The position numbers were made by a program, and so were the translations under genes. Positions 45,740-54,220 of a stretch of 64,000 bases of DNA are shown in pieces. Numbering within the stretch: position 1 is the first letter of the stretch; every line of letters starts with the position of its first letter. Below the pieces are notes generated by a model that searched no databases, had not been told where the DNA came from, and saw only the letters and a program-made list of their open reading frames with translations. The DNA is taken from NCBI RefSeq assembly GCF_003663885.1, contig NZ_RCCE01000001.1:124001-188000 (forward strand), written 5' to 3'. The stretch comes from Litoreibacter meonggei (GTDB taxonomy: Bacteria > Pseudomonadota > Alphaproteobacteria > Rhodobacterales > Rhodobacteraceae).

Positions 45740-47377
45740 CTAGCGCTCTTCGGTTTGAAGCCCTTTGAAGATCGCCCAGCACATCATAAGCAAGACCACC
45801 GTGAACGGAAGTCCGGTCGAGATCACCATGCTTTGAAGCGACTTCAATCCCCCGACGGACAACAGCAGCACAATCGCCACCGCCCCCTCGAAGATGCACC
45901 AGAACACACGCTGCGGTACTGGCGCGTCGATCTTGCCACCTGCCGTGATCGTGTCGATCACAAGGCTGCCGGAATCCGACGAGGTGACGAAGAACACGAT
46001 GACCAGTACGATCCCGATCAGCGAGGTAATCTGGGTCAGCGGCAACTCGTCCAGCATCTTGAACAGTTTCAGCTCAAGTGGTGCGTCCTGTGCAGCGGTG
46101 TAGCCGTCGGCCACAACCTGATGGATGGCTGTGCCACCAAAGACGCTCATCCACAGCACGCAAACGAGGCTCGGGATCAGCAGAACGCAGATCACGAACT
46201 CGCGCACGGTCCGGCCACGGCTGACGCGGGCAATGAACATGCCGACGAAAGGTGACCAGCTGATCCACCACGCCCAGTAGAACGCGGTCCAGCCTTGGCT
46301 GAAGTTCACGTCCTCACGGCCTACCGGATTAGACAGCGCCGGCAGATACTGGACATAAGCCAGCAGGCTGTCGGCAAAGCCGGTCAGGATGGCAACGGTC
46401 GGCCCGACGATCAGCACGAACAGGAGCAGCAGGAAGGCCAGCCCCATGTTGATCTCGGACAGGATCTTCACCCCGCCGTCCAGACCACGCACAACAGAGA
46501 TCAGCGCAATCGCCGTGATGACGGAAATCAGGATCACTTGCGTGCTGCCGCTGATCGGCACGCCGAACAATTCGTTCAGCCCCGCATTGGCCTGCGTCGC
46601 GCCAAAGCCCAGCGAGGTCGCCAGACCGAACAGCGTGGCAAACACCGCCAGCGTGTCGATGATATGGCCTGTCCAGCCCCAGACGCGATCCCCGAAGATC
46701 GGGTAGAACGCGGAGCGGATCGTCAGAGGCAGACCCTTGTTATAGGTGAACAGCGCAAGGCTAAGTGCCACGACCGCGTAGATCGCCCATGGGTGCAAGC
46801 CCCAGTGGAAAATCGTCGCTGCCATGCCAAGGCGAATGGCCTCTTCCTGATTGCCGCCAGCTGCGCCAAGCGGGGCCCAGTCGGTGCGCACGCCGCCCTC
46901 GGACGCGGTGCCTCCGAAGGAGCTGGAGAAGTGGCTCATCGGCTCCGACACGCCGTAGAACATCAGACCGATGCCCATACCGGCGGCGAACAACATCGCG
47001 AACCAGCCAATGTAGGAATAGTCCGGAACTGCGTCCTTGCCACCCAACCGCACTTTGCCCATGGGCAGCACGATCAGCAAGAAGCAGAACAAAACGAAGA
47101 TGTTGGCGGCCCCGATGAAGAACCAGTCAAAGCCCTTCGTCACCGCCCCGAAGAGCCATGTGAACAAGGCCCCCGATTGCTCTGGCAAGGCCAGCGTGTA
47201 GAACACGAACGCCACGATGGCGACGCCCGAAATGCCAAACACCGGGTTGTGGATGTCAAACCCGAACGGCCCGACATTGCCTTCCACATTGTCCTGCCCG
47301 ATCTCGTAATCCGTATCAATCAGATCCGACTCTCCATCCGGCGGGCGGATTCCTTCATTTTCAGTTTCATCGACCAT
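45740..47377 (-). CDS. BCCT-family transporter (betaine/DMSP type), minus strand
   Basis: A 545-residue carrier with 12 helices and a 50-residue acidic N-terminal tail. Signature: WTAFYWAWWISWSPFVGMFIARVSRGRTVREF. It is distinct from the plus-strand BCCT protein: a larger cytoplasmic tail and no alanine-rich loop. The universal stress protein gene ends 30 bases upstream and acuI and dmdA precede that on the same strand, making DMSP uptake a good guess. Glycine betaine or choline are alternatives. Confidence 0.9.
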   Translation of the reverse strand: MVDETENEGIRPPDGESDLIDTDYEIGQDNVEGNVGPFGFDIHNPVFGISGVAIVAFVFYTLALPEQSGALFTWLFGAVTKGFDWFFIGAANIFVLFCFLLIVLPMGKVRLGGKDAVPDYSYIGWFAMLFAAGMGIGLMFYGVSEPMSHFSSSFGGTASEGGVRTDWAPLGAAGGNQEEAIRLGMAATIFHWGLHPWAIYAVVALSLALFTYNKGLPLTIRSAFYPIFGDRVWGWTGHIIDTLAVFATLFGLATSLGFGATQANAGLNELFGVPISGSTQVILISVITAIALISVVRGLDGGVKILSEINMGLAFLLLLFVLIVGPTVAILTGFADSLLAYVQYLPALSNPVGREDVNFSQGWTAFYWAWWISWSPFVGMFIARVSRGRTVREFVICVLLIPSLVCVLWMSVFGGTAIHQVVADGYTAAQDAPLELKLFKMLDELPLTQITSLIGIVLVIVFFVTSSDSGSLVIDTITAGGKIDAPVPQRVFWCIFEGAVAIVLLLSVGGLKSLQSMVISTGLPFTVVLLMMCWAIFKGLQTEER

Positions 47378-47407
47378 TATCTGGTCCCCCTGTGTTATTT
47401 TTTGCTA

Positions 47408-47821
47408 TCAGCGCACCAAGAAAACGGACGCTTTCGCGTGTTGGGCCAAATGCCCCCCGTGCGATGCCCAAATATGCTCGCTAAACCCCGGTGTGTGCGT
47501 GGCCATAACGACCAGGTCACAGCCCGTTTCATCCACAGCGGCCAGCAGCGTCTTGTCCAGATCAACCGCCGGATCGTGGCTGGTCATCGCATGCGACGAC
47601 GCAGCGACCCCGTGGGATTTGCCCTGCTCTTGCGCGAAGGTTTCAAGCTTCTGCGCGTATTCTTTCGGTGTATGTGCGATCTTGCCGGGCGTATTCGATG
47701 TGACCCCCACAAAGCAAAGTTCTGCCTTGTGGCTTTGCGCAATCTCTGCGGCTGTCACCAGCGCCTTGCCCATTTTTTCACTATGGGCCAAGTCAATCGG
47801 CACCATGATTTTTTGAAACAT
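47408..47821 (-). CDS. Universal stress protein
   Basis: A 137-residue UspA-like protein. It begins MFQKIMVPIDLAHSEKMGKAL and ends VVMATHTPGFSEHIWASHGGHLAQHAKASVFLVR. The C-terminal G-x2-G-x9-G ATP loop appears modified (SHGGHLAQHAKASVFLV), so nucleotide binding may be weak. ATG at 47821 follows GGAGGGACC; a longer frame is unsupported. It probably shares a transcript with the BCCT gene 30 bases downstream. Usp proteins coupled to carriers can regulate their activity. Confidence 0.88.
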   Translation of the reverse strand: MFQKIMVPIDLAHSEKMGKALVTAAEIAQSHKAELCFVGVTSNTPGKIAHTPKEYAQKLETFAQEQGKSHGVAASSHAMTSHDPAVDLDKTLLAAVDETGCDLVVMATHTPGFSEHIWASHGGHLAQHAKASVFLVR

Positions 47822-47996
47822 AGGTCCCTCCTGTTTTAGTTGGATTTCCGGAACTTGTGCCGAGGCGCAAACCACTGGAATCTCCGTCAGTTTTGATGAG
47901 CGGCGGGCCGAGTGCCCGACCACCTCATCCACCTCATCATAGAACCGTAACAGGATGGCGGACCGCAACGCAACCGATGCGCCCCGCCAGAATTTG

Positions 47997-48980
47997 TCAG
48001 GCGTTCACGTCAACAACGACGCGGCCTTTGACCTGACCCTTCAGGATATCTTTGCCCAGTTGGGGCAAATCGGCCAGCGTCGCGGGCTGCACCATGGCAT
48101 CAAGTTTAGCCATCGGCAGGTCTTTCGCGATCCGCTGCCACGCCCGCAGGCGGTTGTCATAGGGCTGCATCACGCTGTCGATGCCCAGCAGGTTCACGCC
48201 GCGCAACAGGAACGGGATGACGGTGGCCGGAAGCCCTGCCCCGCCTGCCAGCCCTACAGCCGAGACCGACGCGCCGTATTTCATCTGCCCCAGCAGCCGC
48301 GCCAGCATCTCGCCGCCCACCGCGTCGACACACCCGCCCCACATCTCGGCCTCCAAAGGCCGCTTGGTGGTCTCGTTGATCTCTTCGCGAGCGACGATCT
48401 GCGTTGCACCAAGGCTTTTCAGATAGTCCGCCGTCTCGGGCCGTCCCGTTACAGCGGCAACCTCGTGGCCTAGATTGCCCAGAATTGCGGTCGCGACCGA
48501 CCCCACACCGCCAGCCGCCCCCGTCACCAGCACAGGGCCGTCTTTGATGCCGTGATCCTCCAGCGCCATCACAGCCAGCATCGCGGTGAAGCCCGCCGTG
48601 CCGACCGCCATCGCCTGTCGTGTGTCCAAGCCATCAGGCAGCGGCACCAGCCAATCGGCTTTCACGCGCGCCTTTTGGGAGTAGCCACCCCAATGCGCCT
48701 CGCCCACACGCCAGCCGGTCAGCACCACCTTGTCGCCGGGTTTGTAACGGTCATCGTCCGACGCCTCCACGGTGCCTGCGAAGTCGATGCCCGGAATATG
48801 CGGGTAGTTCCGCACCAAGCCGCCGCCCGGACCGACGCACAGCCCGTCCTTGTAGTTCACGGTGGAATATTCCACCGCAACGGTCACCTCGCCTTCCGGC
48901 AGTCGGTCCAAGGAAATGCTTTGGACAGAGGCACTTGTCTTGCCCTCTTCATCCTTCTCGACGATCAATGCGTTAAACAT
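47997..48980 (-). CDS. acuI: Acrylyl-CoA reductase (NADPH)
   Basis: A 327-residue zinc-independent medium-chain dehydrogenase. The N-terminus (MFNALIVEKDEEGKTSASV), STVNYKDGLCV, PHIPGIDFAGTVE and the nucleotide-binding GAAGGVGSVATAILGNLGHEV match AcuI. It reduces acryloyl-CoA to propionyl-CoA, which both detoxifies acrylate and lets the cell assimilate DMSP carbon. The gene follows dmdA by 12 bases, the arrangement seen in Ruegeria pomeroyi, so they are co-transcribed. Confidence 0.92.
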   Translation of the reverse strand: MFNALIVEKDEEGKTSASVQSISLDRLPEGEVTVAVEYSTVNYKDGLCVGPGGGLVRNYPHIPGIDFAGTVEASDDDRYKPGDKVVLTGWRVGEAHWGGYSQKARVKADWLVPLPDGLDTRQAMAVGTAGFTAMLAVMALEDHGIKDGPVLVTGAAGGVGSVATAILGNLGHEVAAVTGRPETADYLKSLGATQIVAREEINETTKRPLEAEMWGGCVDAVGGEMLARLLGQMKYGASVSAVGLAGGAGLPATVIPFLLRGVNLLGIDSVMQPYDNRLRAWQRIAKDLPMAKLDAMVQPATLADLPQLGKDILKGQVKGRVVVDVNA

Positions 48981-48992
48981 AATTATCTCCTT

Positions 48993-50093
48993 CTAAATCC
49001 AGAATTCTTCGTGGACCGTCGCGATGCGCGGCCCGTCTTGCGTTTCAACCTGCACCTGCGTGCCGTCATCCCAATGGGTCATCCGCACCATGCCGATGGC
49101 GACATTGGTGCCAAAGTCAGGGCTTTTCGCGGCCGAGGTTACCTGCCCGATCACCTTGCCCTTCGCTGTGACCATCCACAGGCGGTCACAGGGCGGTATA
49201 TCTCCCTCAATGCTCAAGGCACGGATTTGTTTCACCGGGCCTTCCTTTGCCACACGCAGCAGCGCATCGCGCCCAACGCAGCCGATGGCGGTTTGCGTCG
49301 AGCAGAACCGCCCCAGCCCGCATTCATGCGGGGTGTTGTCGCGTGTCATGTCGTTGCCGTAGGACAGCAAGCCGCCCTCGACCCGCTCGATCAGGTTGGG
49401 ACAACCTGCATAGACATCCAAGTCACGCCCCGCCTCCATCAGCGCGTTCCACAGCGGCATGCCTTTCTCGGTGCCTTCGACATAAATCTCGAAGCCGCCC
49501 TGCTTGGAGTAGCCCGAGCGCGCCACCAGCATCATGTGGCCCTGAAATTCGAAATACCCGTAGCGGAAGAACCGCAGATCCTTAACTCCGTCGCCAAAAA
49601 CCCGCGCGGCTAGCTCATCGGCTTTCGGCCCTTGGATCGCCAATGGCGAGACATCGGGTTCATCTACGATTACATCGAGATACAGAGCGTGCGCCAAGCC
49701 TTTGACCCAAAGCAACAAATCACTATCCGCAATCGACAACCAATAGCGATCATCAGACAGCATCAAGGCTACCGGATCGTTGAGCATCCCGCCCGTGCCA
49801 TCAACCAAAGGCACGTAGTAGCACATCCCCGGCAACATCCCCCGCAAATCACGCGGGGTCAGCATTTGCATCAAACGTCCCGCGTCAGGGCCGCGTAGTT
49901 CCACCTGACGCTCCACAGCGACGTCCCAGACCTGCACGGCGGATTTCAGGTGGTGGTAATCCTCCTCGACCGAGCGGAACACCGTCGGCAACAGCATGTG
50001 GTTGTAGACGGTGTAGCCCTTGACGCCCGCCGCCTCGACCCCGTCCGAGAACGGCGTCCGGCGCACGCGGCGCGATGGTGCAATCGTGGCCAT
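48993..50093 (-). CDS. dmdA: Dimethylsulfoniopropionate demethylase
   Basis: A 366-residue GcvT-like enzyme. The sequence is very close to what I know of roseobacter DmdA throughout: PFSDGVEAAGVKGYTVYNHM, VQVWDVAVERQVELRGPDAGR, GGLLSYGNDMTRDNTPHECG and IGCVGRDALLRVAKEGPV. It transfers a methyl group from DMSP to tetrahydrofolate, giving methylmercaptopropionate, the first step of the demethylation pathway. The ATG at 50093 follows GGGGAGGG. It lies in a run with DUF2182, DUF1326, DinB-like and an 84-residue gene upstream and acuI downstream. Confidence 0.95.
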   Translation of the reverse strand: MATIAPSRRVRRTPFSDGVEAAGVKGYTVYNHMLLPTVFRSVEEDYHHLKSAVQVWDVAVERQVELRGPDAGRLMQMLTPRDLRGMLPGMCYYVPLVDGTGGMLNDPVALMLSDDRYWLSIADSDLLLWVKGLAHALYLDVIVDEPDVSPLAIQGPKADELAARVFGDGVKDLRFFRYGYFEFQGHMMLVARSGYSKQGGFEIYVEGTEKGMPLWNALMEAGRDLDVYAGCPNLIERVEGGLLSYGNDMTRDNTPHECGLGRFCSTQTAIGCVGRDALLRVAKEGPVKQIRALSIEGDIPPCDRLWMVTAKGKVIGQVTSAAKSPDFGTNVAIGMVRMTHWDDGTQVQVETQDGPRIATVHEEFWI

Positions 50094-50095
50094 GC

Positions 50096-50350
50096 TTATA
50101 GCCCTCCCCTTAAACTTCGTTTGCAATCAACCGGCCCACGGCTGGTGCGGCTATAGGCCGACACGCCGCAGGTCTCGCACCGAAACTCCTGCAACGCGCC
50201 CTTGCCGTCGCCGGTTGGCCGCCATTTGCACGGCTTACGCCGGAACAGCTTGTCGAGCCGGAAGGCAACCTCATCCCCCGCCCGCCTGCGTCCCCAACTC
50301 CACCAGACAAAGCCGGCGACGGCCAGCAAGATCGCAAGCAGGACGGGCAT
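50096..50350 (-). CDS. Hypothetical small membrane-anchored protein with Cys pairs
   Basis: An 84-residue protein with one N-terminal transmembrane helix (about residues 2-20, VLLAILLAVAGFVWWSW) and a basic soluble part with cysteines in CKW and CETCG plus a later CK, a pattern that could bind zinc or another metal. Its stop (TAA) lies two bases before the dmdA ATG, so the dmdA ribosome binding site is inside this gene. It overlaps the DinB-like gene by one base. Function unknown; its position argues for co-expression with dmdA. Confidence 0.7.
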   Translation of the reverse strand: MPVLLAILLAVAGFVWWSWGRRRAGDEVAFRLDKLFRRKPCKWRPTGDGKGALQEFRCETCGVSAYSRTSRGPVDCKRSLRGGL

Positions 50351-50856
50351 CAGGCGTCATCCGGCATGAGCACAAGGTCGGTATCATATGGCCTGTGCCC
50401 CGCCGCCGTCAGCATCGCGTGAATTTGCCCGCGATGGTGGGTCTGATGGTTGAAGAAATGCACCGCGCACAACGCCATCGGCTTGCTGAACTCGCGATCT
50501 GACATGGCAGAATAATAGGCCAGCGGCCCAACCAAATCGATCTGGTTCAGCCCTTTCGCCCACCGCTCGATCCGCGCATCCGTGCGCAGGCGGTCATCCA
50601 GAAACAGCTGCAAATCGTCATGTAGGTTTACGCTATCCGCGCCGCCGCTCTTTGGGCCCAGCCCGCCATCGAAGCGTGACATCCATAGTTGATCGGCCCA
50701 AAGCAGATGGTTGGCGGTCGCAAAAATCGACCCGAAGAAGGCCTTGCGATCCTTGCGCAACTCCGCGGGCTTCATGGATTTGAAAATCTCCATCTGCCCG
50801 CGGTTCTGCCACGCGTTGTAGCGGGCCATTTCACGGCAATACTCAATCGTGATCAT
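50350..50856 (-). CDS. DinB family protein
   Basis: A 168-residue protein of the DinB/YfiT four-helix-bundle superfamily. The metal-binding histidines are suggested by FATANHLLWADQLW (about residues 45-58) and FFNHQTHHRGQIHAML (about 140-155), as in the HxxxH pattern. Many members bind Zn or Ni and some are thiol-dependent transferases. The ATG overlaps the DUF1326 stop as ATGA. Function within the dmdA run is unknown. Confidence 0.85.
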   Translation of the reverse strand: MITIEYCREMARYNAWQNRGQMEIFKSMKPAELRKDRKAFFGSIFATANHLLWADQLWMSRFDGGLGPKSGGADSVNLHDDLQLFLDDRLRTDARIERWAKGLNQIDLVGPLAYYSAMSDREFSKPMALCAVHFFNHQTHHRGQIHAMLTAAGHRPYDTDLVLMPDDA

Positions 50857-51494
50857 TTTGGTGCTGGTCCTCCCCAGTCGATCTGACAAATCTCGGCAGA
50901 GCGTCCATCGAAGTCCCAAACCCGACCATAAGCACGGACCTTGCCGCGTTTGGCCGTGGCCACGGTGATGTCTTTACCCATCCAGTATTCGGTGTTGGTG
51001 ATCACCATATCCGCGCCGTCCTTGCCCGCGACCGGAACAACCTCGCCTTGGATTTTCTTGCCGACCATCAGGCGGCGCACATTGCCTTCGGTGGTGAAGG
51101 ACACAGGCGCGCGCTCGGCCCCCAAAAACTCCCCGACCAACATGCTGAACAGGCCCGTCGTGCCTTTCGCGGCCCCCGACAGGATCGCCTCCAGCCCCGC
51201 ATAAGCCGCGTCGCTGGCTTGGTCGTCAATATACGCCGCCGCCTTCCAGTTGCCGCGCCCCATATTGCCGGGAATATCCATCAACATGCCCACGGCCATC
51301 CCAGACAGGTCTTCGTCGCCGTAATGGCCCTCGTCGATGCGAATGCCCAACCATGCTTGGCAATAGCCCTCGGTCGGGGGGTGTTTGCCCAGCGAGACCA
51401 CGCAGGGGCAAAACACGGTGCAGTTACAGTTGAGAATAAGCTCGCCCTTGATGTTCCACGGAACGGTTCCAAGTTCTTGCGCGTCTAAAGCCAT
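50853..51494 (-). CDS. DUF1326 domain protein
   Basis: A 213-residue soluble protein. The N-terminal Cys motif (CNCTVFCPCVVS) is typical of DUF1326, and the rest includes GYCQAWLGIRIDEGHYGDEDLSGMAV and MLMDIPGNMGRGNWKAAAYIDDQAS. The family is uncharacterised and usually adjacent to DUF2182, as here (15 bases away). The cysteine cluster suggests metal or redox function. Ends overlapping the DinB-like gene. Confidence 0.87.
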   Translation of the reverse strand: MALDAQELGTVPWNIKGELILNCNCTVFCPCVVSLGKHPPTEGYCQAWLGIRIDEGHYGDEDLSGMAVGMLMDIPGNMGRGNWKAAAYIDDQASDAAYAGLEAILSGAAKGTTGLFSMLVGEFLGAERAPVSFTTEGNVRRLMVGKKIQGEVVPVAGKDGADMVITNTEYWMGKDITVATAKRGKVRAYGRVWDFDGRSAEICQIDWGGPAPK

Positions 51495-51509
51495 GGTTCT
51501 TTCCTTCTC

Positions 51510-52271
51510 TTAAATCGCGGTCACGAGGGTCCACGCTCCTGCCAACAGCAAAAGCCCCCCCAGTGGTTTCGTAATGAAGCGACCCAGATCAGGAAGTTTT
51601 TCCACCACCATGATCACGGTCGCCAATCCCATGAAAGCCACGCTCATCACGCCGCCCACAAAGGCCAAAAGCATCAAAGCCCAGCAGCAGCCGAGGCATA
51701 CCAGCCCCAGCCGCAATCCGTTGCGCCACGGACCTTCGTCGAAATGCTGCATGAAGAATGTCATTGGCTGGCGGCACTTGCTCAAGCACGCTTCTTTCAG
51801 CGTCGAGAACTGGTAAAATCCCGCCAAAATTAGCAATGCACCCGACAACCCAGCCGACAAGCTGCCGCCAAAACCGCCGATCAAGCCCGCTTGAAAAAGG
51901 GCGATTTGCAGACCCGCCGCAGCCAGCGAAAATCCGAACCAGACAACAAGATAGCCAGACACCAAAGCGCCGAAATTCGCGCGATCACTCACATGGGTCA
52001 AATCATCATAGGTGGCCAAAGCGGGTAATACCGTCGGTGCCATCATCGCGGCCGACATCAGCGACCACATCAGCACCATGCGCAGATATCCAGCGGCGTC
52101 GGGCGTGATGGTGCACAGACTCACCCAAAAGTCCCGGCCATATGCTTGCTCAAGCAGGCGCAGCTCCGGCGGAATCGACATTGCATAAAGCGCGATCCAG
52201 GACAGCACGATCAGCCCGAACAGCGAAAGCCAGTGAGCGCCAGACATTGCTCTGATCCGATCTGACCACAT
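51510..52271 (-). CDS. DUF2182 membrane protein
   Basis: A 253-residue membrane protein with about six to seven transmembrane segments. It contains the family's MVLMWSLMSAAMMAPTVLPAL and LKEACLSKCRQPMTFF motifs, which include a Cys and Met-rich pattern consistent with metal binding (annotated elsewhere as predicted metal-binding). First gene of the collinear minus-strand run to dmdA and acuI. Its promoter region is shared with the divergent GntR-type regulator. Confidence 0.85.
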   Translation of the reverse strand: MWSDRIRAMSGAHWLSLFGLIVLSWIALYAMSIPPELRLLEQAYGRDFWVSLCTITPDAAGYLRMVLMWSLMSAAMMAPTVLPALATYDDLTHVSDRANFGALVSGYLVVWFGFSLAAAGLQIALFQAGLIGGFGGSLSAGLSGALLILAGFYQFSTLKEACLSKCRQPMTFFMQHFDEGPWRNGLRLGLVCLGCCWALMLLAFVGGVMSVAFMGLATVIMVVEKLPDLGRFITKPLGGLLLLAGAWTLVTAI

Positions 52272-52305
52272 GTGCGTTGCGACTCCCGTATGACCTGATA
52301 GTTTA

Positions 52306-52335
52306 AATTGTCAGATTTTTATATGTCTGACAATT
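52306..52335. promoter_or_regulatory. Operator-like 10-bp palindrome upstream of the GntR-type regulator
   Basis: Perfect inverted repeat AATTGTCAGA / TCTGACAATT (52306-52315 and 52326-52335) with a 10-base AT-rich spacer, in the 82-base gap between the divergent DUF2182 and regulator genes. Half-sites are of the TTGTC / GACAA kind seen for FadR-subfamily GntR proteins. It probably mediates autoregulation and control of the divergent dmdA-containing run. Confidence 0.6.
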
Positions 52336-52353
52336 GATTTTGATGCGAGACCG

Positions 52354-53082
52354 ATGAAAAATTCTTCGACACCACAAGGCGACCTGTCCGCCCAGATCGC
52401 GGCCTCCATCCGCGACGCCATCATCGCCGGTGACCTGATCGTAGACGCCCGCCTGCCGTCTGAGGCGGAGTTGTCGGAGCAATTCAAGGTCTCCCGCCCC
52501 ACCGTGCGCGAGGCGCTGAAACGGCTGGCGGCCCAAGCCCTGATCCGTACGCAACGCGGGGCAACGGGCGGTGCTTTCGTGAACCATTTGAAATACCCCG
52601 ACGCTTATGACCAGCAGATCACCACCTCGACGCTATTGTTGTCGATGAACGAGGTGTCCATCGCCACCGCCTGCGAGGCCCGCTTCGCGCTAGAACGCGC
52701 CTGCACCCGTCTGTCCGCAGAGCGGCGTAGCCCCGATCATCTGGCCACCATGCGGGCCGAGATGTTCCGCCAGTCCCAGCCCGGCCTCAGCGACGAGGCC
52801 TTTTGCGCCTCCGACGTCGCCTTCCACCGTGCGCTGGTCGACGGGGCGCAAAACCCTGTGATGTCGTACCAACTGGCAGGGGCCGTCGAGGCGATGCAAC
52901 CGTTGATGAATATGATCACCTTCACGGCGCGGTCTCGCGAAAAGATCGTCGCCCTGCACGGGCAAATCGCCGATGCGCTGGAAGCCCAGAACGCCGCCAA
53001 TGCCGACGACGCCCTGACCGAGTTGGAAGCCTACACAATCTCGCTGGCCAAAGATGTGCTGGACGCCCGCGCACATCGTTAA
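52354..53082 (+). CDS. FadR-subfamily GntR transcriptional regulator
   Basis: A 242-residue regulator. N-terminal winged helix (about residues 10-78) with AIIAGDLIVDARLPSEAELSEQFKVSRPTVREALKRLAAQALI; C-terminal helical FCD domain (about 95-235) that binds acidic effectors via metal-coordinating Asp/His residues. The GntR gene is divergent from the DUF2182-dmdA-acuI run, making it a candidate repressor of DMSP genes, and a palindrome between them is its likely site. It also precedes an orphan binding protein. Confidence 0.9.
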   Translation: MKNSSTPQGDLSAQIAASIRDAIIAGDLIVDARLPSEAELSEQFKVSRPTVREALKRLAAQALIRTQRGATGGAFVNHLKYPDAYDQQITTSTLLLSMNEVSIATACEARFALERACTRLSAERRSPDHLATMRAEMFRQSQPGLSDEAFCASDVAFHRALVDGAQNPVMSYQLAGAVEAMQPLMNMITFTARSREKIVALHGQIADALEAQNAANADDALTELEAYTISLAKDVLDARAHR

Positions 53083-53092
53083 ACGACACAGT

Positions 53093-53111
53093 TTATTGCT
53101 TGCCGCAATAA
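53093..53111. promoter_or_regulatory. 7-bp palindrome between regulator and binding-protein genes
   Basis: Perfect inverted repeat TTATTGC-TTGCC-GCAATAA, 59 bases upstream of the binding-protein ATG and 11 bases after the regulator stop. It could be an operator or a weak hairpin. No T-run follows. Confidence 0.4.
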
Positions 53112-53170
53112 GGTTGCTCCCCTACGCTCCGCCCCCAGTATCGCCTTTATCCATCTGGGAGACTTTATAA

Positions 53171-54220
53171 ATGAACCGCTTGACCAAACTGCTGGGCACT
53201 GCTGCCCTCACCTTGGCTACAACTACAGCTTTCGCGGCTGATCCTGACCTTCTGGTCTTTGACTGGTCCGGTTTTGAGGAAGACGGGTTCTTCGTCAAAT
53301 ACGCTGAAAAGCACGGCTCCGGCCCGACCTATGCGTTCTTCGGCGAAGAAGAAGAAGCGTTCCAGAAGCTGCGCTCCGGTTTCAAGGCCGACGTGGCGCA
53401 TCCCTGCTCCCAGTCCATCGAAAAATGGGCTCAGGCGGATTTGATCGAGCCTTGGGACATCTCCAAAATCCCCAGCTACGCAACACTGGCGGAAACCTAC
53501 CGCTCCGACCCGACCTTCGTGCGCGACGGCGAGGTCTACTTCATCCCGACCGATTTGGGCATGACCGGCATTGCGTATAACGCGGACAAAGTCACACCCG
53601 AACAGGTGACATCACTGGAAATCTTCCTCGACCCCGAAATGGCGGGCCGTATCTCCTTGCCAGACAATGTCGAGGACGCTTATGCGCTGGCCTATCTGGC
53701 CACCGGCACCTCCGACTGGACCAAAGCCACCGAAGAGGACTTCAAAAAAGCCTCCGACTGGTTGCGCAAAGCCCACGCCAACGCGCGCGCCTATTGGGCC
53801 GACGGCGCGGAACTGGCTCAGTTGATGGCGACGGGTGAAGTGCTCGTGTCATGGGCGTGGAACGAAACACCCGTGCAAATGGTCGGCGACGGCTACAATA
53901 TCGGGTTCGAGCGGGAGGCCAAAGAAGGCTCCTCCGCGTGGTTCTGTGGTTACGTGAACCTCAAAGACGGTCCCGGCTCCGAAGACAAGGCGCATGAGTT
54001 CGTAGAAAGCTGGTTGAGCCAGGAGACCGCCGATTACATCGTCAATGAATGGGGCTACGGCCACTCCAACACCACCGCAATGGGCAGCTTTGACGAGGAA
54101 ACCCTGACCGGCGTGGGTCTGAACCAGATCAGCGCGCCGCAGTTGGAGCAACTGCCGATGGACATCGCCTTGCGCGAAATGATGATCAAGGAATTTGAAC
54201 GCATCAAAGCCGGCTTCTAA
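53171..54220 (+). CDS. Periplasmic spermidine/putrescine-type binding protein (orphan)
   Basis: A 349-residue PotD-like solute-binding protein with a signal peptide (residues 1-23, ending AFAA). Family features: LLVFDWSGFEEDGFF, FKADVAHPCSQSIEKW and TDLGMTGIAYNADKV. Good ribosome binding site GGGAGAC. No permease or ATPase genes follow, so its ABC partner must lie elsewhere. Substrate could be a polyamine or another cationic compound; betaine-type ligands are conceivable given the region. Confidence 0.88.
   Translation: MNRLTKLLGTAALTLATTTAFAADPDLLVFDWSGFEEDGFFVKYAEKHGSGPTYAFFGEEEEAFQKLRSGFKADVAHPCSQSIEKWAQADLIEPWDISKIPSYATLAETYRSDPTFVRDGEVYFIPTDLGMTGIAYNADKVTPEQVTSLEIFLDPEMAGRISLPDNVEDAYALAYLATGTSDWTKATEEDFKKASDWLRKAHANARAYWADGAELAQLMATGEVLVSWAWNETPVQMVGDGYNIGFEREAKEGSSAWFCGYVNLKDGPGSEDKAHEFVESWLSQETADYIVNEWGYGHSNTTAMGSFDEETLTGVGLNQISAPQLEQLPMDIALREMMIKEFERIKAGF

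Noticed and set aside
45755-47839. Plus-strand frame of more than 500 codons opposite the BCCT gene
   Set aside because: Antisense of a membrane-protein gene in a high-GC genome; composition (His, Gln, Arg-rich) is not protein-like and the BCCT gene is unambiguous.
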